The notes: a model not told the origin generated them from the sequence alone. A stretch of 64,000 bases of DNA from Calliopsis andreniformis (GCF_051401765.1 NC_135064.1:25456001-25520000); one strand, 5' to 3'; positions 38,201-52,737 are shown, counted from the stretch's first letter. Translations and numbers: made by a program.

Positions 38201-39690
38201 GAGGCGGCGACGATCGTCTCGACGACGACGGCAATTACTGCACCTGTGATTCACTAACGAGTAACCGACTGACCAATCCTGTCCCACCTCTGTGGGGAAG
38301 ACGATAAAGGTCTATACAGAATTACGACAAACTGAATTTACGCCTTCTAAGAACTGTTCTTCGATCGATCTATATTTCTTCGTAGCAGAAAATTTGGGAA
38401 TTTAACTTTGCTCTTTAGAGGCTTTTTTGAAGAAGAATTTTTTCAGGATATTTTGGGGGATTTTTCTGACTAGGTTCAAGAAGTTACAGATACATCGGTG
38501 ATGATTAATTAAATTTGTAATTACAGTTTTTTGCGTCGATTTTGCGTGGCTGATTATAAATGGAATTAATTGACGGCGTCTAGTGACTTGCAAAATGTGT
38601 GTTTCTCAAGTAGGTAATTGTTGATCCTAAAGAACACAGACCTACTATTCTATATTTAGAATTTTAGAAACTACGAATTCATATTACTAGAATGCGTTTT
38701 GATCGTATCATTGAGAACAGATATGAAATGAATGAATCAAGGATGTCACGTCCAGTGAAGGATTTCATGTGTTATTTTACCTTGGCTTCGTTGAATGGAA
38801 ACATTCGTGTTCTCGTGAAATTTCATTGCGAAATCGCTGATTGAGTGTGGAACCAAAATTTGTATCTCGACTCTGAAGTGTTTGTAATGAAAGGCTTAGC
38901 TTCAAGTGGAAATTTTTCTTCCTTGCAATTGGAAGTATCTGTCGACACAAATTCAATGACCTATGATACGTGTACGCAAAGTAGTCGATCGTGTCTCATT
39001 TCATAATAATTTCTGAATGATAATATCCACGTGAGTCGAGGAAACGAAAAGCAAAACAAGTCATCGTCAGCGAAGGCCGTGATAGTACTCTAATGCAGTA
39101 TTAATAAATACTATGACCGTACGTAATAGAAATTTGTCGATAACAAGATATACTAACTAAATCAATAACAGCATACTACGTGAAAATAGTTACTCATTCT
39201 ATAAATCAGGCCACAGTTACTCTAACAAAATTATTTTATCATGCTCTGCCCATCAACAGTATTTACAATTCATTATTCTCTTTTCTGTAATCAATTTCAT
39301 AAAAAAAAATAACTTCTTCCATACCCTCTCATGTTCACATTTCCAATAAACTTCTTTTCAAATTACATAATACACAAGTACATATATAAAAAGACTTCAG
39401 TACGAAAATTTCACCCAAAAAATCCTCTTCCAAATATCCTCAAACAGAGCCTTCAACCGCAAAGCAACGCGTGCATATCATCTCCATCGACATTTCGTCA
39501 GCGAACGAAGAGAATGATCCAGTTCCACCCCAAGCGGAGACCCGCAGACAAGATAAATTAAAAAAGTTTTGGGGAAGTTAGAAAACGGAGCTCGCCGAGA
39601 CCGCTCTAGACGCGATTGGAAAAAGGTTTCATTGTCGAGTGGCAGGAAGTGTAGGTGCAGGTAGTTTATAGGTTTAGATGCAAGCAGCAC
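29284..39690. other. Intron segment without recognised gene
   Basis: About 10 kb of mixed, mostly AT-rich DNA. Small CpG-richer patches occur near 31030-31560 (with a GAAGAAGAGG purine run at 31270-31330), 34900-35440, 36160-36480, 37030-37400 and 37900-38240. A lone TTAACCCTCTGACGC at 34627-34641 resembles a piggyBac-type end. Frames up to 155 codons exist (for example 37782-38249, plus strand) but show no family features, and their ends do not match convincing splice sites. Confidence 0.4.
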
Positions 39691-39824
39691 GACGAGGGAA
39701 GGAGAGGGAGAAGCAAGGAGAAAGACAGAGAAACAGAGGGAGAGAGAGAGGGATAGAGAGGAAGAGAGAGAGAGAGAGAGAGAGGAGTAGAGAGAGTGGG
39801 AAGGAGAGGAAGAGAGAAGAGAGG
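39691..39824 (+). repeat. GA-rich low-complexity tract with (AG)11
   Basis: A 134-base purine tract of G and A centred on an uninterrupted (AG)11 at 39763-39784. Long GA tracts are known binding platforms for GAGA-factor-type proteins in flies. Open frames across it encode Arg/Glu or Ser/Leu repeats and are not genes. Confidence 0.85.
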
Positions 39825-42800
39825 CCCACCGACGTGCCGCTGCTCGAGTCTACACTGTCGTCCTGCAATAACCGTTCGCTCTTTGTCCGCTCAGCTGCCT
39901 GCTGCTCGCCAGTGGTTCTCGATCGCTCCCCAACCGACCACCAGCCCTCTCCAATGCAACTACGTGGCCTCCCCGTCTATTAGGAGCCTGGAGGTCCTTG
40001 CGTCAACGCGAGAGCTTCGCAACGACGCTAAACACTGAGGATGAAACCCAGATTCGGCTGCAGTGGGTGTAGATTAACTCCCAGAGGGACTGGAGAGCGA
40101 GGAGACTAAATTGAATTCACGATAGAGCTAGCTATTTCATTGTGACTATGTGTACTATGTATATACTATACATATATGATAGGTACTATCACTGAAACTC
40201 TAAACAGGTACAATGAAAAAGTTTTAGAAAATATTGAGCATCTCATAAAGTAGAATATAACTTAAAATGGAGTGGCGATTCATTACTAAAATAATAAGAG
40301 GAGAATGTAGAGTGAAACTGAAATCGGAGAATAGCTCAAGTACACGTGTACTCAGCGTTACAGTAAGTCGTTAGATCTATCTGCGTTTATTCTTGTAAAT
40401 ATTCACGACGACGATTTGCTTTCCATTATATTCTGCTGATTCATTCAATCCTCGATTCCCATTGAGTCATCGCGATGTGACGGATCTGTTGGAAATCCTG
40501 GGAAATGACTCTCGCATTTTTATCCTTGGAGAAGATACTTGAGAACATTTCTATTTATTGACACCTTAATAAATAGAACTTCTCAAACTTTATCGAACGA
40601 GGAGATCTAATCTTGGCTTCTTTCAATGTCACGGGGTAAAAAGAACAGGAGAAAATATAAAGGTAAATGGGGAAATAAGACGACATATAAAATATAAGAT
40701 ACACAGGTTACAACGAGCAAGAAGATAGAGTCTTTGTGTACTTCGTAGGCGTAAGGTGGTCAGTATCGAGCGACCTGCTCCAATGCACCGTCCCCTGGCT
40801 CTTTTCCTGGCTTCTGAACCCTCTTCCTCCTCTTCGTCAATGTTATAATCCCGTTGAGCACCTTATAATTACACCTAACCACTTACCGTCGTTACTAGTC
40901 AACTGGCAAAAAAAGTAACCGAGGAGAAATTGTATGCGAACGAAATTACTCGTGAATTTGCTCCAAGTTTCCAGAGACAGCGTAGCTGACCATACCATTC
41001 AGAAAATTCGAGTGGCGATGGCCACTCGAGTGTTTTCCCGTGGAACAAAAGAAATTCTATTGAACCGAAATACCCCCCACTGGTTATCAGAAGAATCTAC
41101 AGCGGGAACAATATCAAGAGGTCGTTGAGGCCCCACCCACCGTCTGGCTATCCCCACCACTCGTCTCGAAGCCCCGCCCACTGTGTTTGAAAAACAGTCT
41201 AAATATGCAGGCACATGGCCCCTACTTTCAAACGATACACAATACCTACACAAATGAGACTTTGAAACGATTGAAAAAAAAGTGAGAGTGATGTGTAATG
41301 AACACTTTTTACAGCGCAATCACACAATTGTAATAATGAAGATTTATGGTTTCTAGGAGGGCATTTGTTGCAAAACTGACGGGATATGTAAGATTACGAT
41401 GAAATCTGTGCAATCAATCGGAACGCGCTACCTTGAAAGCTAAACCCTCTCGTCCTCACCATCGGTAAATAGCGCACCGCTAATTGTTCGCGAATGACGC
41501 GTGCGCTTGCGCACTGAAAATAGCTCTCGCCAAAATATTATGACCGCGAATGGTCTCAGGAACGTCGCCGCGGCTCCGCAGCCTCTGTCTCTATTCCCAC
41601 AAACGCGCCAAGGGACACGTTCCGGTTAATTATCCTCCCAACTGTTAATAACCATGTCGGGCTAAGGCGAGCGAGGACATTGTACAGCCTTCGGCTAATA
41701 AATAATCTCGCTGTTGCTAATTAGCACGTAAATCAACTGTAGGAGGCGGGAGGCACACTCCTAAACAGAAATCTAAGCTCGCTGTTATCAGTGAGACAAT
41801 TTGCGATAATTTGTAGTTGCGTGCGAGATTCGTGTCTTAATTGCACCGAGGATCGTGGATCGTTGTTGAAGTTAATCTTGAATTTGCCGATCGTAGGCGG
41901 TAATCTGATGATTGCTCTGACACTTTTTCATTGTAACTGAGGATAGGAAATAAGCGAGTGTTTGGGACTCGCGGGAACAGGTTTGCAACGGGTGGTCCAA
42001 TTATAGATAAGCGTTAATTGATTATTTACCACCTGTGTATCGGCTCGCGAACAATGGCTTATTACGCTGGCTGGGCTGCCCGGTTCAGAAAAGTTGCTTA
42101 TTGTCTGCGTACGAATGTCTGTATAATGTCGAGGCGTGCCAACGATTGAGATTCGAGCAATAAACTTTCTTTTCACTGCGAAACCAGCCAACATTTATGA
42201 GAGTTAATGGATTAATAACGTTTATCTGGGAGAATTAATACGAAGAATGGAAGATAAAGACACAGATTATTTGTAGATTTAACTTCATTTAAGTGATACA
42301 ACAATATTTGGAGTTCTGAACTCTATTATAGTGTTTTCGTAATATAGATTCAGGGATCAATGACGAATGTATACGACGAGACATGCTTTCGAGTACAATT
42401 CAGATTTATGGTAGATCACTTTAGCCCTATCAGAAGTAGGTATATAAAATGAAATTCTTTCGCTCTAAATAATTTCAAGTTAGCATCATCTAATTAATTA
42501 ATAAATATGTAGTTTAAAATAAGAACCATAAATAGTACAATTCAGTGTTAAATATTATTGTACGTGATCAGTTAGTCCAGTTGAAAGTAAATTAGTAGAC
42601 ATTTGCAAACATCAGATTACATCGTTTTCTCTCAACTGGCTTGTTGGCGCGATCATCCCTGGCCACCTCCAACCCTATTTCGTCCCTATCGGCTCTTCTA
42701 GGAAGCCAGCCCTCTGTGCTTGGTTCTAGAGTTACATCACAGTGCCTAACTATAGGCATACTGCTACCATTGAATCAATAAATACCCACTACCTGGCCAT

Positions 42801-45800
42801 GTTGAGGACACTTGGCAGCTGTACTCGATCCTTTACTGCTCAAAGGTGCACCGCACAACAAGATTTCGTAAAGCTCTACCTACTACAAAATACAAGATAC
42901 CTGCCGTCTGTGGGCACTTTTCTAATGCCAACCGCTTCGATAATAGAAATAGACAATAATAGAAATAGACATGCAGGAAAATCGTATTTCGAAAATTGAG
43001 GGAATATCTCAGGTAGAATTTTGTGACACCAAGTAGACAATATAATGGCCATTTCTACTACTCACTATATCTAAGCATATTGTATAGTTATTAGTTATCT
43101 CCAAAAGAGAGAAGTCATGGAAAGTTTCTAGAAAATTAGATATCATAAACTTGAATCGTTTCTATGAACAATTCCATATCAGTCGTTCTGATTGCTTTGA
43201 TAACTCAAGTGTCAATGTCGATGTATAACATAGTTGAAATTTATGTTCTGAATGCTGTCCACTTTTGATAATATAAGAAAATAAGCACAATCAATTAGAG
43301 GCACGAGTTAAGCTAAAGAATTGAGCGTCCCTGTCGGGCTTCCAGTCCTGCATCGAAGCCACGTCGCCTCTCTCTCCTTCCGACCATCCCCTCGTTCACT
43401 ACCTTTTCCATAGACAGGATGCTATGGGGTCGAAGCGTCGCTCGCTACCATGTGGACGATACGTATCGTGGTGCAACCCTTGCCGAGTATAAAACATTAC
43501 CACAGACACCATATGGTTATGAGTGTAGCTTTCTACGGTAGCTTAACCACGTTTCATCGGTGACTCTACCGATAAACTTAATTTCATCATCATTACTGAT
43601 ACTCTACAAATCAGCACATCTTTGCATAACACGTATCGCCCCTAATCGTTTAATAACCATTTTTCCCGCCCCAACAGCGAAGGAAACGAAAACACAATAA
43701 TAATTGACGCACTGCTTTTTTCTCCTCGCAAGGAAACGTAATCGCGAACAGCCTGGAAGTTCTGCAATCTTTTTTACGCGCTTCTCACAATGTAACAAAC
43801 GGCAATGGTTACGCAACCTGTTACTGGATCATGTAAATCGTACGTACATACAATGCAATAAAGAAAACATTGTGAAATCGTTCATTACGGTTTTCAACGG
43901 GCCTCGGGCCCCCAGCAAATCTTTCTCTCCGACATTGTCGCAACACAACCGAGGCTGCTTTTTGCCTCGAAAAAGCCTTGACGCTATTGGCGCGGTAGGG
44001 GACTCCCTGTCGATAAAAATCGATCTAATCTGCATCTCTGAGCACGAATCTCGACTCGTGACGAAAACGCGATTAAAAAAAGGTCTCGACGTTAATTTCA
44101 TAACCGACTCGTCCGAGTAACGTTTCTCCGCTGTAACTTTCGCTATCTAACGGAGGGAGTCGTTCGAGGGCCAAATTAAAATTGCTAAAGTCGAAACGGG
44201 ATCTTTACTAGACAGCGAAATCGTGCCCAAAACGGCGAAGGGGAAACCGGCCCGAGACGTGGTTCTCAGCGGAGAGCCCCTTCGAGAGCAGAGAACGCAG
44301 CTGAGAACCCCTGGGGCACGCTCAGCTGGAGCTCCGTCGCGCGCGAGGTACAGAAGGTGAGGAAGAGAGGCGAAGAGGTGGCAACAGCGCGGCGCTCGAC
44401 GGACGGGTGGCACTGGTTCGTGCATAGGCGCAAGCGCGCGCCTTCCGACGGAAAAAGAGAGGAAGAAACAAGACACGCACCGTTCAGGGGATAACGGCCG
44501 ACAGAGAAAGAGAGAGTTAGGGGCCTCTTCGAGACGAGACACTTCGGTGGCTCGCGACTGCCGAGACGTGGCCAGGATGGGGAGCTGCGTGTGTCTAACG
44601 TCAAACCGCATTTTTATTTCTAAACCCTGCCTTCTGAGTGATACTGGCTGATTATACAAGAAAAGGATACCTACAAGTTATACATGTTTATTAGAAGTGA
44701 CCCAAGTATATGATGTAGCGACCTGATCTAGATTTCTGTATATTATTTATACATGTGCTACATATGCGCCAGTAAGAACTTCCTATATATCTATACATCT
44801 GCAGTCATAATTGCAAGAAGAAATGAAGTCTACTCTTCAACGTTTATAAAAGTGGAAGTCCACAGCTTGCTTGTATAAAAATAAAATAAAAGACAATATA
44901 TGTCGTGGATTCTTTTCCCAGTATAACACACTAGGGGAAATGGAAGAACTGTCCTGATACTCGAATTCTAGGTATAATAGTTAGATATAACAGTTACGAT
45001 AGTAGTATTTCCAACGGTTCAGAAGTGAGAGGTCCTAAAGTGTAAAATTACGGTCAGACTCCCGGAGCGCCCTCGTTGATCTAGGTATCTTCACTGACCA
45101 GCCACCTCAGCCTAAAGTAGGCTAGCCGTCAATGAGTTCTTGTTTCAGTAACCCAGACACTCTCCTCGGTTCTCTCCATCGGCCAACAAGAAGGTCAAAA
45201 CGCTTAACGAAAGGAGGAAAATGTGCGGATATATGCCGAATAGCCAGCCACGAGCCGCCAGTCGGCTGAAAAGGTTCGTCCACCGCGAGGGGGACAGTCG
45301 GAAAGTGAAAGAGGAAGGGGCGATGGGGGGAGCACGAAACGCAGAACAGTCGGAGGGCCGTGCGTGCGCGTGGACCGTGTGCATCGCGTGAAATGCACCG
45401 GCGCTGCTGCACTCTGTGCGGTGGCCACGCACGCGTGCTGCATCTACGCGAATGTGACCGCGCGCGCGCACAGATCGCGCTCCCCCCTCTCCCTGCCCCG
45501 TCGCCGATGCTTTTTACGCGCACACGCACCGCGAGGAACTCTGTACCAATTGGTAGACCCATCCGACACGACACCTACGACGAGTCGCATCTGGCCCTAG
45601 AAAGAGGATCGTGCGCCGCTTTTACACGGTTCACCCCGCTCTCTGCCACGCACACCGCGCGCCACGCGCGCGAGCGCGCTGCGTGCCATCCTCTGGCGCC
45701 GAATCGACGCGTCGCGCGCTCGTTTAAAAGCTTCACTGTACACAATTGATGCGATTACTTTTTTTATATGAACGTCCTACGGGCAAATATGACGAAACTT

Positions 45801-48031
45801 ATCTACAGTGGTGCAAGCTTCAATTCTAACAGTGGGAGTATTGGAACTCTCGTGGAGCAGGTCGAGGTTTTGTTCCAGGAAAAAGCTAGAGTTTGAATTT
45901 GGTTTCAATGGGTTTGGGTTACGCTGACCCTCGAGATGAGTAGTGGAGGCTGGGTCATTGGAATTTAAATGTAACAACTCTATTGGAATTTAAGGGTGCA
46001 CTGCTGTATATATGGTTGGAATTACTTTGAATGTTATTGAAACGAAGCAGACGAGTACAGAGTTCAGAACTTACTAACAAGTTTATAGAGTGTAGTACAG
46101 GTTTCTGAGATCAGCTCGTGCAGTGGTATCATTGCAGTGGAATGAAATCATTCCAAATATGTGACTAACGGTGTATAACAAGTAGAATTCATCTACTCTA
46201 ATTAATTGTAATATAACGACTTTACCTATAAATTTAATAATTTAATAATTTTTCTTCCACTAACCCTTTGAAAATTCCCAGCAAAAATTATTTTTCTGTT
46301 ATTATAGAAATATGAATTATGGCTGGAATAATATTTGCTTGAAGATGTTTGCCGGTATTATAACCGAATTGTGTCGAACGGAGAAAGTTTCTCGAGCGTG
46401 TCATACAGAAACTAGTGGGAGTTTAAAGACGATGCGCGTATCTGTGTGTAGACGGCACGCGCGTTGGGCAATATCCGTTTTGTCGAAGTCCATTGTGAAG
46501 GGAAAGGTAGTCGTGACTAACGATTTTACTCGTGTTGTTGTCGATAATACTTACGACCGATATTTCAAATTTTATGCCGTGTAATAACTAGTTACTCTTG
46601 TAAAGTAACAATATCACTCTTTCAAATACACCAGCGTTGAATATAAACTTCTAATCTAATAAGTACTCATTAAGGATCATCAAACTCATCAGATTAACTG
46701 GTCGGAAAATTTGAAGAAGAACAGAAAGCTAGGATCTCAACGTAGATCGATGACTCACCTATAATTAAACGAATTACCTACATCTCTGCCCAGTTTCTCA
46801 CCGACTGGTATAGACATACAATACAATTCCACTTATAATTGTCAGCCCCTCTAGTTTTAGCTCAAGGCTCCACCACTTGTTCCTGGAAAGTTTCGCATAG
46901 GTGGAAAAGTGTCACAGCGAACCGAAAGAAATAGAAATATTTTTATCGGGAAGGGTCGCGAGAAGTCCCACCCAGACGTAACACAATCCGATGACTTCAT
47001 CGGCTCCCCTTCTCGTTTTCATTCAATTAATCATAACACGCCGCAGCACGAGGTTACTCGTGCACTGTCGCGCGTCCAAAGATCGATAATTTGTCCATGC
47101 TGTGTGCTGTCGATTAACCCAGAGAACCGGAAGCGGAACGCGCGGGATCCAGCCCAGGGCAGGCGTGAATTATTCGAAGGCGCGCGAAACTGTGTGTACC
47201 AATAAGCGAAATGGAGGTGCGTATTTATTATTCAGTCAGTAGGTTTGTAGCCCGCCTGGTATTCGTCTATCTCTCGACACGCATGCGAAATTATTAACAT
47301 CGTTGATAAATGTTCGACGCGGACGTGAGCTGCGAGAGCTGCCCCGGGCACTGTGACCGATTATTTCCATGTAGACCGACCGCGATCGGGAGGCACCGTC
47401 TAAATGGGAATAAATAGCCCATTGTCGTAACGAACATATTCTCTGTTACGTCAATACGCTGGAATATATTACGCTAGTAATATACAAACAAGATGGTGGA
47501 CAGTGAATTTACGTTTGCGGTTGCTAATGGGTTGCGTAGAATTCGCGTTGAATAACTATGAGTAACAGATTGCGAGTTAGACGATTCTGTATGAACATAT
47601 GGTGGGAATGTTACAGTTATTTGGAGCATAGAGTCAGAGTTTACTGAAAAATTAAAATCTAAGTACCTGAAAATCTGAATTATTCAATCTTTTTATCTTC
47701 TCAAATTATAACCAAATACTGAAACACTCTACTGAGAATTTGAGTTGCTAAAATATTCTTTATCCATTTCTAATACGTCACTAAATTTTGTATATTACAT
47801 ACAGGTAATATTATAAACACTTTGGTAGATAATACTAGAAACCCTTAATCGCCACGACACACAGCGCTGCAACGCACAGTTTGCAGTTTATATTTGATGG
47901 ACAGGGAAGAATGCATTCAGCATTCAGTACGACAATTGCATTATTATTCCGACAGTAAGCCTCACAATGGCGATACTCTTCCTTCCTTTCTTCGATTCTG
48001 CCACGAGCTCGCCGTTGCTAAACACGACAAA
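39825..48031. other. Intron segment without recognised gene
   Basis: AT-rich DNA with CpG-rich patches at about 44150-44600 and 45120-45740. A 14-base perfect palindrome ACGATACGTATCGT lies at 43456-43469, and a single TTCTCACA (Su(H)-type, weaker form) at 43782-43789. A short repeat of CAATAATAGAAATAGA occurs near 42945-42970. Frames in the CpG-rich patches (up to 170 codons) are low-complexity and unsupported. A frame at 46312-46584 follows a pyrimidine-rich TATAG acceptor-like site but has no good donor. Confidence 0.4.
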
Positions 48032-48052
48032 GAGCTCACGCAGCGTGAGCTC
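48032..48052. repeat. Perfect dyad GAGCTCACG-CAG-CGTGAGCTC
   Basis: Two 9-base arms are exact reverse complements around a 3-base centre. Two further GAGCTC hexamers lie within about 30 bases on either side (near 48005 and 48075). It could form a short hairpin or be a dimeric factor site. It falls within a 77-codon plus-strand frame (47894-48127), which I do not regard as a proven gene. Confidence 0.7.
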
Positions 48053-48253
48053 GACTTCGACATCGCTTTTTCGAGCTCACTGATTCAACTTTTCCTCGGG
48101 GAATGGAAATCGACGGGAGATATCTAACCTCGATTGTACTGATTGGCCGTTTGTACTATCTAACGCCAGCGTCGTATCTTCCTCCAAGCAGCTCTCAAAA
48201 CTACATACTCAGCTACTCAAAAACTAATTGAAAGTGTGACTTTGGGATGTTAC

Positions 48254-48364
48254 GACTATCTTCTTTATAAAGTACCGATAACATTAATGAATCAACAAGT
48301 GACTTCACCACATAATGACTATCTTCTTTATAAAATACCGATAACATTAATGAACCAACAACTG
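48254..48364. repeat. 63-bp-period tandem duplication
   Basis: GACTATCTTCTTTATAAA... at 48254-48301 recurs at 48317-48364 with three changes in 48 bases. The intervening 15 bases differ. This looks like a local tandem duplication, not a transposon. Confidence 0.85.
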
Positions 48365-51300
48365 GCAGACATAATAAACTCTAAAAAATCAATTTAACAA
48401 CTCTTCTTTGATATACCATATACTTAGACACTGAAACCTACTCTACTCGTGATCTAATGCAAACCAAATGGCCCAAATGTCCCTGCTCTACTTCCACCAC
48501 AAAATTCTCAAAAATTCATTCTCTCCGACCGCTCAGCCTTAACCTGAAAATATCCAAAATCATGTCCCTGCCGACTCGAGCCTCTGTACACGAAGTTTCC
48601 AGCGGAAGAACCGCCGATCCATTAACGGAGTTACACACGAGCAGGCTATCGCCGCAAGGATCTCGATGGCGACACGTCGGGGACCAACGGAATCCTCCGA
48701 GAGCTCGTATATTTGAAACAATAAGCGAGCGAGAAGTAAGTTTTCCGGGAGGAGGGGACAGCGTATTCACTGGCGCACGGGCCATCTACCTGAAACGTGA
48801 CCAGTGACTAAAATGTCGCTCATTACGCGGCTCCAAAAGCGAGAGATACGTGTCCATGAGCGAGCGAGCGAGCAGGAATACGCACGATGCGATCTTTCTT
48901 CGAGGAGACGGACGCCGCTCGTTCGAGGAAACGTGTAACGCCGAGAAGAAAGGAACTCCGATCGTAATCGCCGCGCACTTTCACGGGCGTAATCTGTTTC
49001 CGAGTTACGCTCGCATTAAAAACGCTGCTCGCTTCGGTCCGTGGCCGCGTCAACGACACCGCTATGGCCCGTTAACGCGACGTCCACCTTTGGATCACCG
49101 CCGCGCGTCGTGCGGGGATTATTTCAGAAATTTTTCCTGACCACGTTCTCCGCGACGTCTTCGCGCGTGAGAGAAATTCTTTTGTAATTAAGATGCTGCA
49201 TCATGGAACTGTATTCTGGCAACTGGGGTTGATGCTGCATACCAGGAAGCTATACTGAAGCAGCTGAGATTTTGGAAGAAAAGAAGGCTTTTCAAGTCTT
49301 TTAACGAATTCCCAAAGCCGAGAAATTGTGAATAATGAAAACAACCTTGGTTAATTTTTGTATTTCTTAGGAGGGAAAGATAATATTCTAGCATCTTGAA
49401 TTCTTGTTCAATAAATTACAATTCTGCTCATTTACTGCGACAATGGCATAACTAAAAAATCATAATTTTTCGAATAACGAGGATGGAACTGTATTCCATG
49501 CAAAGACTGTTCTCTTTTATACCAATAACTTAAAAGTATTTATTTTCTAAGTGAGTGATATTATATTTACATATTAAATTTCTGGTGACATAAAATTCCC
49601 TACATCGTAAATCTCGCTTCTGACCCTTAGAATATATTCCTACGACAAAAAAGTTCAAATTTGGCAAGGATTGTTTCTGCTCTAAGCCCCACATCTCCTT
49701 ATCCTATAATTCATTGAATATTACCCCAAAAATATTAGTGAAAGACACTATGATCTTTATCGCCACACCCTATGTATCTCCACGCACAGCGCGTATGCCT
49801 GTAAAAGCAGTGGCAGGTCTGCAGTAGTCGCGCATTCCTTATTGAACTCTCGATAGCGCGAACAGGCCTCGAGGGACTTAGGGAAAAGGAATCGTAGCGC
49901 GAGCGTCCGTAGCATGCGTCATACGTCCGGAATGTAACACCCTGCGTCTCGTCGGAGAGTGCAACCGCAAAGGGGACAACGTCTGGAGCATTTTGAAGCG
50001 GAGGCTCGAGAAGCAGAGCCTCGAAGCGAGATCGTGCCACGAAAGAAGCAACGAGCGAACCCGTGTGGCCCAGGAACGGTCCTCGTTCAAGAGGGTTACG
50101 CGTCACGGATCGTTTGTTCCTCTGTCGAGCCTTGGGGCGCGTCGTGTCGCGTCGTGTCGCGTCGTGTCGCGTCGTGTCGGGTTTCCATAACTTCCCGACG
50201 TTTATTGCGTGTCGAAGAAAAGCCTATCGCGATATGCTTGCAGTTTGTTTTCTCTCGACAATGGAAACCAACAGATTTGACAGCGGGTAATTCGATCTTT
50301 CGAGCGCTGGGTTTTAGGACTGTGAGACGCTCGAGCTATGATCTCGAGCTTGTATAAATAGGTCTCGAGTGCCTTCTAGTTCTTCAAAGCGTGTCTATTG
50401 GGTAATCAGTTTTTTTTTCGCTTTCACTTTACGGCTGGAGCTGAGAGACAGGACAGTTTTGGAGCCTTCTTATTGCGCTGACAGACACGACAATTTTCCA
50501 TACTCTCTGTACCCTTTCATTTCTGACACAATTATTGTTTTATATTGTCGCTAATAATACTGAAGCTGCACCACTTTTTGCTACCAACGAGATCATAAAA
50601 TTAAATTACACTTTTTTTAAAGCAGTGAATGCATTGGTAACTCGTTGAAACTGAGACTGGACAAAAGTGAAAGAATAATTCGAAGAAGTAGTAGAAAATA
50701 CCGATGAACTTATTAGCGAGTAAGCACTGTACATATTCAACACAAATACTACGAGTCTACAACTTTGACCCATTGACACAAATCTCTTCAGACTCATATT
50801 TACAATCACTCCTAGCTCCAACTAAAATATTGCCACATAGGTTACAAATAAATATTAATACCCAAAACCTCAGCGACATACACTCCTGTATCATCCTATA
50901 GAACCGAGGTCAGACTCATATTAGTAGCCACAATCGATATTCCCCTAATTTCTGCCGCTCATAGCTGTTATCAGACACAGCTCCCTAGAGCTGTTTCAGT
51001 TATCAGAATCGATACTTCATCGAGTCCTTCTTCCAAACCATCTACCAAACCACTGTTCTTCCATTATTCACTGATACGAGACCCCATCGACCGATCGTCC
51101 TTGGTCAGAACGCTTTCAGTCTTGTCGGAAGACGTACTCCCGTGTTTATTATACGCTGGTTGGGCGGTCAGGCCAAACCAGGCCCGGCGAAGGTCGGGGT
51201 CCAGGCGATCTCCGCTCGAAAACGCACGAATTCGTGCGCGACTGGCCTCGTCTCACCCACATACGCATCCTCCGCGCGCGACGCACGCACGACCTGGCCC

Positions 51301-52737
51301 AGACACGGGCAGAAGCGAGCGAGCGTTTAGTAGGATCTTGAAACGACCACGGCTGGCAGAGACGGACGATTCCTGGAACGGTGGTGGGTGCATTTCGGGG
51401 CTTTTGTTGGCACGGCTTGGCCACGGGGAAACGATAGGGGCCGAAAACCACGGCAAAAGAAGGGAGAGGAGTCCTGGCGACTTTTGGGGATCACATAAAC
51501 GTCCTTCGAACAGTGAGGCCCCAGAGAACGAGCCTGGGATACGTCCATGTATGCTGGGACCCTGCAGACGGTTCTAAATCTTTTAGCAGCTAGACGCGCG
51601 AAATTACACCTATTATGAATAACGTATTGGAAGCTTCGTGGGTGTTTAAACGCTCTTGGATTCGTCTTGTATGGGTGTTAATATGGGAGAGAAATTTGGA
51701 GAAAGGGAAATGTTATATGTACAGAGAATGCTTCTATATCCATAGATATTTTAGAAAGTAGACTAAAAGGTACACTAGAAGTGTCTCTTATAGAAGGTAG
51801 GAACATTATTCTAATACAAGTATAATACCAAACTCAACCCTCCTCCAAACTTCTAAACATCTCCAAAATTTTCAAACCCAGACTATGCACCGATTCTTAA
51901 TGTCTCATAAAAATTGAAATAACTAAATCTACTTATATTAAAAAAAAAAAAATCCAAAAATACAAAACTGTCATCCTACATATGTATAAACTCCTTAAAG
52001 AGCATTTCAAGCGATAAAACACCAAAAAGTGCGCCATTATACTGGTCCAAGAACGTGTGTTCAGATAAGGGCACTGCTAATAGGAAGCGCACGATTTTAC
52101 GGGGCAAATTATAGGTGGCTCCGCGTCGAATCGCTACATTGTATCCTCGATATAATCTTCCCGGTCGACTCCCCCTTCCTCCCCCGTTCTCCTTTATGAC
52201 GGACGCGACGATAAACCTTCTTATAAATGCACTGGCGAAGTTGCTTGTAAACATAATCGTGGCTGGAGAGGCACGCAACGATTTAAACGCGCAACTCGTT
52301 CGAGGCGTGCGCACGCCGCGCACTCCAGCGCGGTCCTCCTCGCCTTGGGTGGTCAGGACACAGCGAATTCCAACCCTTCGGAATTCCGAGAAGGACCGTT
52401 ACATATATTGCTGCGCGAATCGATGCTCCTCTGCCTGGTGCATTCTCGCCACTTTGTTCGAGAACGCGATACTTCGCTCTTTCGCCCCCTCGTTACACGC
52501 AAGTTAGAGGATCGTCTGGGGAACGAGCTGAAGTCGGAAACTTTATAGCGAAATCAGTTTAGCCCTTTGAGTGGCGAAAGTCAAAGATTTGGAGCGTGTC
52601 GTATGCAGAAATCTCGTTGAACGCTTGCTGGTGTGAGTCACTCTGGAGTTATTGTAACAAATTATGCAATAGAAACTGTATAGAATTTCAGTTTCTCTGC
52701 TTCTGTAGGTTATTGCGGTGTGTAAGTTCTATAAATA
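48365..52737. other. Intron segment with CpG-rich patches
   Basis: CpG-rich patches lie at about 48540-49160, 49790-50340, 51070-51570 and 52100-52550, separated by AT-rich DNA. Frames over the patches are Arg/Ser-rich shadows on both strands. No coding exon or RNA gene is supported. Confidence 0.4.
50141..50180 (+). repeat. 10-bp tandem repeat, four copies
   Basis: The unit GTCGTGTCGC is repeated four times, with only the last base of the final copy changed. The near-identity suggests recent slippage in a CpG-rich block. Confidence 0.9.

Noticed and set aside
46312..46584. 90-codon frame after an acceptor-like TATAG
   Set aside because: No good donor and no recognisable domain; acceptor-like sites are frequent in AT-rich introns.
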